A stretch of DNA of 26,008 nt. Origin: a virus. Position numbers and translations under genes: made by a program. Numbering within the stretch: the stretch's first letter is position 1; each line of letters opens with the position of its first letter. Below are positions 22,029-26,008 of this stretch, piece by piece. The stretch spans positions 1 to 26,008 of the IMG/VR virus record IMGVR_UViG_3300037248_000040, one strand, 5' to 3'. A model generated the notes under the pieces. It worked only from the letters and a program-made list of their open reading frames with translations. It ran no database searches and was not told the origin of the DNA.

Positions 22029-22034
22029 TATTTA
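22029..22034 (-). promoter_or_regulatory. TAAATA motif, 5 nt before GTG 22023
   Basis: The minus strand reads TTGTAAATACGTGA then GTG. It is the first motif of the late module and lies back to back with the plus-strand box at 22047-22052. Confidence 0.5.
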
Positions 22035-22046
22035 CAAGAATTGAGG

Positions 22047-22052
22047 TAGACT
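22047..22052 (+). promoter_or_regulatory. Plus-strand -10 box, 6 nt before ATG 22059
   Basis: TAGACT fits the TANNNT form of a housekeeping -10 box, and the 6-nt gap to the ATG predicts a leaderless transcript for the accessory pair. No clear -35 is seen. Confidence 0.45.
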
Positions 22053-22058
22053 CGAAGC

Positions 22059-22349
22059 ATGAACACCGAAAAACGAAGCGCCTATTTTGTCGCCCTCGAT
22101 ATGAGTGATAAAGTTCGTGTGGAGGAGCGGTTGACGGAAATGGGCGAGTGGATCGAAATGACTCCCGGGTCCTACCTGCTCGAAATAAAGGGTGACAATT
22201 CTGGAGAAATTCTTTTCGAGCTTGACCCTCGCCGATTAGATGCGGTGAAGCGGTATGTCGTGCTTCAGGCTGAAACAGCGATATGGATTCCATTCGGCGA
22301 CGAAAGAGACGCTCGAATAGAAGCAATGAAAAATCGAACGAATAAGTGA
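22059..22349 (+). CDS. Small protein resembling the Cas2/SinR-like fold
   Basis: A 96-residue protein on the plus strand, first of a two-gene cassette. The order strand-helix-strand-strand-helix-strand can be read: SAYFVALDM, DKVRVEERLTEMGEW, GSYLLEIK, SGEILFELD, then KRYVVLQAETAIWIPFG. This recalls the small ferredoxin-like family annotated as SinR or Cas2-like, including the Y-x-V-x-x-D opening and the C-terminal W-x-P-F/K segment. There is no cas1 and no array here, so a CRISPR role is not implied. The fold call is by eye. It is followed after 12 nt by the DUF3800 gene, probably in one transcript. Confidence 0.5.
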   Translation: MNTEKRSAYFVALDMSDKVRVEERLTEMGEWIEMTPGSYLLEIKGDNSGEILFELDPRRLDAVKRYVVLQAETAIWIPFGDERDARIEAMKNRTNK

Positions 22350-22361
22350 GATTTTGAAGTT

Positions 22362-23045
22362 ATGGCAATTCGTCATGCTGCATTCGACGAAAGCGGCAAA
22401 GCAGACAGAGAAAAGGTCATCTTCGCCGGTTTGATTTCGACGCCGCAAGAGTGGTTTTCTCTCAATCAAAAATGGATAGCCCTACTTGCTCCGCACGGCC
22501 TTCAGTATTGGCGAACATCGGATGCGGCCCGCCTGAAGGGGCCTTGTGAGCGCTTTCGTGGACATCGAGAGGAATTACGCACGCTGACGAGAGAACTTGC
22601 AAATGTGATTTGTGAGCACGCCGAAGGCGGTACGATTCACATCATTACGATGGACTTGTACAACGCCCTGAGTCCCGAAAAGAAGGCGATTTTGAAGGAC
22701 CCGTATTATGCCGCATTTGACGAAGGTCTGATGGCGCTGGCCTTTGGTCCACACAGTAACGCCGACGACACCCTAACGCTTGTAGCCGACGACTCGGATG
22801 AATATTCTAAAGAAGCGGTCACACGCTATCGACGGTTCAAGCAGTTGCATCAGGAAAACGCCCGAATGATTGCCGGTTTCTGTTTGCATGACGACAAAGC
22901 CTATCCGCCGTTGCAGGCTGCTGATCTCTTTGCGTACTGCCAACGTAGAAGGGCAGAAGGAACGCTGAACGGGATATGGGCGGAAGTCATGACGAAATTT
23001 GATGAGACCTTCACGGACATAGCAAGAGCCGACATCACGGCATAG
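22362..23045 (+). CDS. DUF3800 family protein
   Basis: A 227-residue protein. HAAFDESGK (Asp9, Glu10) opens the fold, followed by an aGL...W strand, LVADDSDEY (Asp143-144) and the C-terminal PPLQAADLFAYCQRR. These are the DUF3800 landmarks; acidic residues at the ends of strands give it an RNase H-like look, and a nuclease role has been suggested for the family, but no function is proven to my knowledge. DUF3800 genes are frequent in mobile elements and defence islands. It lies 12 nt after the small Cas2-like gene and faces the glycosyltransferase gene with a 23-bp gap. Confidence 0.8.
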   Translation: MAIRHAAFDESGKADREKVIFAGLISTPQEWFSLNQKWIALLAPHGLQYWRTSDAARLKGPCERFRGHREELRTLTRELANVICEHAEGGTIHIITMDLYNALSPEKKAILKDPYYAAFDEGLMALAFGPHSNADDTLTLVADDSDEYSKEAVTRYRRFKQLHQENARMIAGFCLHDDKAYPPLQAADLFAYCQRRRAEGTLNGIWAEVMTKFDETFTDIARADITA

Positions 23046-23068
23046 TCGAATCCGAAGTTTCAAACCGT

Positions 23069-23698
23069 TCATTGCTCAATCCACCTATGACCAACGCTGA
23101 CGACACGCCCCGAAACGTTGCCGGAATGATTGACGCAGCAAAGAAGCTCGAAGCCATCAGCCGAAACAGTCTCACCAGCATTCAGAGCTTCGTTCCAAAA
23201 TGGTTTATCGTTCGCCTGTGTGTCTTGAAATGGATGCGAAGCCCACCAATTACGACGGTACATAAACGAAGCCCCGAGAACGTCATCGAGTGGGCAAGTG
23301 TGTTTCCAGGTCGTATCAGATTTGCCGTTGACGATTCTGGTTTCGATGACCTTGACGCAGCGATAGCCGGTGACGCTCTTCTCAGTGTTGGTCAAACGTT
23401 GCACTTGGTCTTCGAGGCGTTCAGGTGCGCTGATGTCGTCTGAATCAAAATGTGCGATGAATTGACCGTGTGCGAGTGAATTACACAGATTGAGCTTTGC
23501 GCCTACTGTAAGATCGTGACTAGCCGGGAAACAGTAAATCGCCTCGCCCGGTGTAGTCAGATTTTCGGCGTAACAATCTCCTACAATGACAAGCTCTTTC
23601 TCGGTGTAGGTTTGTCGCCGGAAAGAATCTAGTAGTGCCGGTAAGAAGCGCCTTCGGTCTTCGGTTATGGGTGTGATACAAGAAATCAGCGGTCTCAT
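23069..23698 (-). CDS. Family 2 glycosyltransferase
   Basis: A 209-residue GT-A enzyme. It starts PLISCITPITEDRRRFLPAL-LDSFRRQTY, followed by KELVIVGD, a GAKLNLCNSLAHG helix and GQFIAHFDSDD, whose DSDD at 85-88 is the metal- and sugar-nucleotide-binding DxD motif. SADGFELL follows near the C-terminus. It would transfer a sugar from a nucleotide donor. The acceptor is unknown: host envelope polysaccharide (receptor change), phage DNA or virion proteins are all possible. No membrane segment is seen. At about 210 residues it is compact for GT2. No SD or TAAATA motif precedes the ATG. Confidence 0.85.
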   Translation of the reverse strand: MRPLISCITPITEDRRRFLPALLDSFRRQTYTEKELVIVGDCYAENLTTPGEAIYCFPASHDLTVGAKLNLCNSLAHGQFIAHFDSDDISAPERLEDQVQRLTNTEKSVTGYRCVKVIETRIVNGKSDTTWKHTCPLDDVLGASFMYRRNWWASHPFQDTQANDKPFWNEALNAGETVSADGFELLCCVNHSGNVSGRVVSVGHRWIEQ

Positions 23699-23703
23699 TT
23701 TGG

Positions 23704-23763
23704 AAGTTTCGAGGCGTCAATCAGTACCCTATGCCAAAGACCAAATCTGACGCCCCGAAACTT
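23704..23763. repeat. 16-bp inverted repeat (15/16), 28-bp loop
   Basis: Left arm AAGTTTCGAGGCGTCA (23704-23719), right arm TGACGCCCCGAAACTT (23748-23763). It lies just upstream of the glycosyltransferase start, so it could be an operator, a terminator of the preceding leftward transcript, or a recombination site. There is no U-tract on either strand. Confidence 0.7.
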
Positions 23764-23800
23764 TAAGACCGAATGGAGTGTACGAAATGTTCGGTCTCAA
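23763..23800. repeat. 11-bp inverted repeat (10/11), 16-bp loop
   Basis: TTAAGACCGAA (23763-23773) faces TTCGGTCTCAA (23790-23800). It abuts the right arm of the preceding inverted repeat, so two hairpins stand side by side in the 144-bp gap 23699-23842, which holds no other feature that I see. Confidence 0.65.
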
Positions 23801-23842
23801 GTAAAATTTAGCACGCTTTAGGATTTCGTCAAGTTTCCAATT

Positions 23843-23995
23843 TTAGTGTGCTTTTGGGTTCTCGTCAGCCGCTACCAGTTCTGTCAGTAATCCAAAGTAG
23901 TCGATGTCTTCGGGAGTGTGGGAATGGGTGTTGCGATTACTCTCTACAGGAGTAACCAATAGAGGTAGTGTACGAGTCACGCCTTGAGTGTTCAT
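23843..23995 (-). CDS. Possible small protein, 50 residues
   Basis: An ATG at 23995 opens a 50-residue frame starting MNTQGVTRTLPLLVTP and ending ELVAADENPKAH. Composition is protein-like and acidic at the C-terminus. The same frame stays open upstream to 24184, but there it overlaps the larger leftward gene and crosses the inverted repeat, so a long version is unlikely. I recognise no family and no good SD. It may be real or chance. Confidence 0.35.
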   Translation of the reverse strand: MNTQGVTRTLPLLVTPVESNRNTHSHTPEDIDYFGLLTELVAADENPKAH

Positions 23996-24008
23996 CAGGT
24001 CTCTACAG

Positions 24009-24086
24009 TTCCTCAAACCGTACAGTATATAAAAGCCTCTTCTATATTCTTTTATATTAGTATTACTTACTGTACGGTTTGAGGAA
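24009..24086. repeat. 19-bp perfect inverted repeat with nested inner repeat
   Basis: Arms TTCCTCAAACCGTACAGTA (24009-24027) and its exact complement (24068-24086), 40-bp loop. On the minus strand the loop contains ATATAAAAG and CTTTTATAT, a second 8-9 bp repeat next to the first, so nearly the whole loop could fold into one long bulged hairpin or cruciform. The loop is very AT-rich (TATATAAAAG, CTATATTCTTTTATATTAG). The right arm lies inside the last codons of the leftward gene and the stop codon is in the loop. Possible roles are transcription stop, regulator binding or replication origin. Confidence 0.9.
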
Positions 24087-24800
24087 ATCACGAAGTTGCT
24101 CTTGAGTGGTCCATCCATAAACCTGATCCCACCTGATGCTTTCATTCTGCCGGTAAAAAATACCATCACTGTTCCGTCTGACAAGGTTATCCGTTACAAG
24201 CCTCGATAGGTGAGCCTCGATGGACTTCTTCGTAACATTGAACTTCGTCATTAAGCCCTGGACGGTTCCTGTACGCTCTTCGTTATAACTCCAGTCGTTC
24301 AAATCGTCACCCACAGCATTATGACTTTCCGGTAGCGCCCTGTATACCTGTATAGCCTTCAAGCGTGGTAACCGTCCTGCCTCTTCACGTTCTCTATTGC
24401 GAATTTCCTGTGATCTCATTCGGTTCTCGTGACGCTTCAATCCTTCACGCTCATCAAAGTAAAATCGTTTCTTGTGGCGAACGTGCTCTACTTTGGCTTT
24501 GATGTCCTGGAAGTGATCGACCGCCGCCTTTTCCCTGCCGTTCTTGACATACCACGCAGCGAGTACGATTACACTCTCTCTTACACTGAGATGGTGCAGG
24601 CAATGATAGGCGAGTTTCCCGGCTGTCATGTTGTCCCAAGGATTCGTTTCTTTCGTGGGACTGTTCCATACTTGTTTTGCCGGTGATTTGTACCACACTG
24701 AGAACAGCTTGCTTTCGGACACGTAACCAATGTTGGACACGAACGCACAAAAGCTACGATAGTGCTGATAGTTTAACTGTGCATCGGTGGCGTACTTCAT
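24063..24800 (-). CDS. Winged-helix-like protein, early region
   Basis: A 245-residue basic protein, first leftward gene from the divergent promoter region. The middle is highly charged (about residues 95-150, an EREGLKRHENRMRSQEIRN-type helix). The C-terminal 85 residues look like a winged helix: GTVQGLMTKFNVTKKSIEAH-LSRLVTDNLVRRNSDGIFYR, a helix-turn-helix followed by the wing. I do not recognise the family. A DNA-binding regulator or a replication initiator-like protein fits the position and the large inverted repeat at its 3' end, but this is inference. Confidence 0.6.
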   Translation of the reverse strand: MKYATDAQLNYQHYRSFCAFVSNIGYVSESKLFSVWYKSPAKQVWNSPTKETNPWDNMTAGKLAYHCLHHLSVRESVIVLAAWYVKNGREKAAVDHFQDIKAKVEHVRHKKRFYFDEREGLKRHENRMRSQEIRNREREEAGRLPRLKAIQVYRALPESHNAVGDDLNDWSYNEERTGTVQGLMTKFNVTKKSIEAHLSRLVTDNLVRRNSDGIFYRQNESIRWDQVYGWTTQEQLRDFLKPYSK

Positions 24801-24810
24801 GGTTGTTACT

Positions 24811-24838
24811 ATTTCAGCATGAATCGGCGATCTGTCAA
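24811..24838 (-). promoter_or_regulatory. Leftward early promoter, tentative
   Basis: A perfect TTGACA (24833-24838, minus strand) is followed after 16 nt by TGAAAT (24811-24816), 10 nt before ATG 24800. The -35 overlaps the candidate -35 of the opposite promoter. The -10 is weak. Confidence 0.35.
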
Positions 24839-24860
24839 CAAAAGTAGCTACGTCTAAATG
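24832..24860 (+). promoter_or_regulatory. Rightward early promoter, leaderless geometry
   Basis: CTGTCA (24832-24837), a 17-nt spacer and TAAATG (24855-24860), then 6 nt to ATG 24867. The same GTCTAAATGTT string recurs at the promoter at 25416-25443. Confidence 0.5.
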
Positions 24861-24866
24861 TTTTTC

Positions 24867-25079
24867 ATGAACCTACGCCGCCGCAACAAACCAGCACCAC
24901 GCAAGTCTACTCATCCTGTGATCGCTGAACTTATCGCAAAGATCGCTCCGAATCGAGAATGGCTTTCTTACAATCAAGTCGTAGAAATCGCCGAAACCAT
25001 GCTTGACCTGAAGACTGCCGACGATGACGTTTTCGAGCAACGATGCAAAAGACTTATCGCCGTGACCTGGACGGTTTGA
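24867..25079 (+). CDS. Small basic protein of unknown function
   Basis: A 70-residue protein starting MNLRRRNKPAPRKSTHP, with an Arg/Lys-rich N-terminus followed by two amphipathic helices (PVIAELIAKIAP, NQVVEIAETMLDLK). The start at 24867 is chosen for the 6-nt gap to TAAATG; an in-frame ATG at 24858 overlaps that box. No family recognised. It is the first rightward gene opposite the winged-helix protein, a position where phages often place early regulators. Confidence 0.5.
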   Translation: MNLRRRNKPAPRKSTHPVIAELIAKIAPNREWLSYNQVVEIAETMLDLKTADDDVFEQRCKRLIAVTWTV

Positions 25080-25088
25080 GCGAACAAG

Positions 25089-25116
25089 TTGACAAATCTC
25101 GGAACCGTGTTTTGAT
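25089..25116 (+). promoter_or_regulatory. Sigma70-like promoter, 7 nt before ATG 25124
   Basis: A perfect TTGACA (25089-25094), 16-nt spacer and TTTGAT (25111-25116), then 7 nt to the ATG. There is no SD before this gene. Confidence 0.45.
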
Positions 25117-25123
25117 AGTGAAC

Positions 25124-25399
25124 ATGAAGAACAAACCAGCAGTACCCACAACCAAGATAAAGATCGTAGTGCCTCTGACAGAAGAAAACGCCGACGCACT
25201 CATGAACCAAAACATTATAGTAGTCAAGAAGAACGATGTCGCCAAAGCCGAAGAGGTTTTGAAGACGATGGCGAAGCAAGGCGGTCAATTAGTAGCCTTC
25301 CAGCATCAGGACATTGATCGGGAATACATCGACGTACCACAAGGCGAAACCGAACGGAATTACGTCGCCATTAGATACGCATTCTTTGCCCAAGCCTGA
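25124..25399 (+). CDS. Small protein of unknown function
   Basis: A 91-residue protein, MKNKPAVPTTKIKIVVPLTE onward, with alternating strands and helices (NIIVVKKNDVAKAEEVLKTM, GGQLVAFQHQ). The frame extends upstream to 25043, but that would overlap the preceding gene by 37 bp and the region lacks a start signal; ATG 25124 has a promoter 7 nt upstream. No family recognised; no signal peptide or membrane helix. Confidence 0.5.
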   Translation: MKNKPAVPTTKIKIVVPLTEENADALMNQNIIVVKKNDVAKAEEVLKTMAKQGGQLVAFQHQDIDREYIDVPQGETERNYVAIRYAFFAQA

Positions 25400-25415
25400 C
25401 AGTTTGAGAGATCGG

Positions 25416-25443
25416 TTGACAGGCTTTTCCCGCTGTCTAAATG
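25416..25443 (+). promoter_or_regulatory. Rightward promoter with TGACAG operator-like repeats
   Basis: TTGACA (25416-25421), 16-nt spacer, TAAATG (25438-25443). GACAG and CTGTC form a dyad across the spacer (25418-25422, 25433-25437), and another TGACAG lies at 25397-25402. The leader to 25519 also holds a 7-bp inverted repeat, GCTTGAA (25455-25461) and TTCAAGC (25484-25490). The intergenic stretch is 119 bp. Confidence 0.5.
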
Positions 25444-25518
25444 TTCATTGGCGGGCTTGAAAGTCATTCCGACGCTTTACCGCTTCAAGCATCAAAGTAG
25501 CCTGCCATCGAGCAAGAC

Positions 25519-25848
25519 ATGAGCACCACGACAGCAGCACCAGCACGAGAGACGACAGAGAGCACGGCACCAAGCAAGAAAGCCCGACGTCAAATGCCCG
25601 TCGATGTGGTCAAGAACCGGCTGAAGTGGAACCCCTTTACCACCATGCCGCCCGATCACACCACAATTGCAGGACAGCGTTTCTACAAATTACGCCACGT
25701 TGCCGAGCATTTCAATGTGTCAATCTATTCTGTCCGTGATTTGTGCATTACTGGCAAGATCGGTTTCGTGGTTCATCCCGGCTTGAGAAACGGTGAGCGC
25801 CTGATTCCTGAAAGTGAATTGCGCCGGGTGTTGACGGAGAGCTTCTGA
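25519..25848 (+). CDS. Helix-turn-helix DNA-binding protein
   Basis: A 109-residue protein. The first 30 residues are Thr/Ala/Ser-rich and likely disordered. The C-terminal part, YKLRHVAEHFNVSIYSVRDL-CITGKIGF...RLIPESELRRVL, has the MerR/excisionase-type winged helix-turn-helix pattern, in which a short HTH is followed by a hydrophobic wing ending with (I)PESEL. It could be an excisionase-like or regulatory protein. TGACAG repeats directly upstream are candidate binding sites. It ends one base before the next gene's ATG. Confidence 0.7.
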   Translation: MSTTTAAPARETTESTAPSKKARRQMPVDVVKNRLKWNPFTTMPPDHTTIAGQRFYKLRHVAEHFNVSIYSVRDLCITGKIGFVVHPGLRNGERLIPESELRRVLTESF

Positions 25849-25849
25849 C

Positions 25850-26008
25850 ATGATCGCTGGAATTGATTACTTCACCACTCCCGAAGAACTTTCAGCGATA
25901 GCCTTCGGAGTCGATGAGCTTCTGAAACTTCAGGGTGCGTACATGATCGAAGAACTAACACGGCATTGCTCGATAGATGCATCAAAAAGTTTGCGCCTGT
26001 CGATCACG
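25850..26008 (+). CDS. Unknown protein, truncated at the window edge
   Basis: Starting MIAGIDYFTTPEELSAIAFG, 53 codons are present and the frame is still open at the edge. The ATG follows the HTH gene's TGA by one base, so the two are probably translated in series. Too short to assign. Confidence 0.55.
   Translation, partial: MIAGIDYFTTPEELSAIAFGVDELLKLQGAYMIEELTRHCSIDASKSLRLSIT

Noticed and set aside
22059-22349. CRISPR adaptation module
   Set aside because: The small protein only resembles Cas2-like folds; there is no cas1, effector or repeat-spacer array in the window.
23072-23443. 123-residue plus-strand open frame opposite the glycosyltransferase
   Set aside because: The glycosyltransferase frame has clear family motifs; the opposite frame has none.

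Overview
The window is about 26 kb of a tailed-phage genome or prophage with HK97-type heads and a long non-contractile (siphovirus-like) tail. Base composition is roughly balanced. No host gene, integrase, tRNA, CRISPR array or lysis gene is visible, so neither the host nor the lifestyle can be fixed from sequence alone. Both ends are cut inside genes.

Positions 1 to about 22,020 hold the late (virion) module, read leftward on the minus strand in the standard order. It runs: HNH nuclease, small beta-rich protein, small terminase, large terminase, small membrane protein, portal, ClpP-type head protease, major capsid protein, terminator, small head protein, gp6-like connector, head closure, tail terminator, tail tube, tail assembly chaperone with a canonical -1 frameshift, gp10-like protein, tape measure, two minor tail proteins, a gpJ-like tail tip protein, and a lectin-like tail protein that runs off the left edge. 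Foreign genes interrupt it. An endonuclease VII-type HNH gene and a plus-strand DUF1643 gene lie among the tail genes. A plus-strand 123-residue gene lies inside the large terminase, which is thereby split into a complete ATPase-domain gene and a complete nuclease-domain gene.

Positions about 22,050 to 23,700 hold accessory cargo: a small protein that resembles the Cas2/SinR-like fold, a DUF3800 protein, and a convergent family 2 glycosyltransferase. Positions about 23,700 to 26,008 look like an early or regulatory region. It has a leftward winged-helix-like protein with a 19-bp perfect inverted repeat at its 3' end, closely spaced divergent promoters, and rightward small genes that include a helix-turn-helix protein.

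The most unusual signal is a minus-strand motif, TAAATA, usually preceded by CC, TC or CA and followed by C or T. It occurs at twelve late-gene boundaries and, by hand scan, almost nowhere else. In nine cases it sits exactly 5-7 nt before an ATG or GTG, and those genes lack a Shine-Dalgarno sequence. In the other three it lies 50-115 nt upstream of the tail tube, capsid and tape-measure genes, which have an SD. The simplest reading is a phage-specific late promoter, similar to the TAAATA core of T4-type late promoters, that makes leaderless mRNAs for many genes and leadered mRNAs for abundant virion proteins. Several plus-strand genes show the same geometry with sigma70-like -10 boxes.
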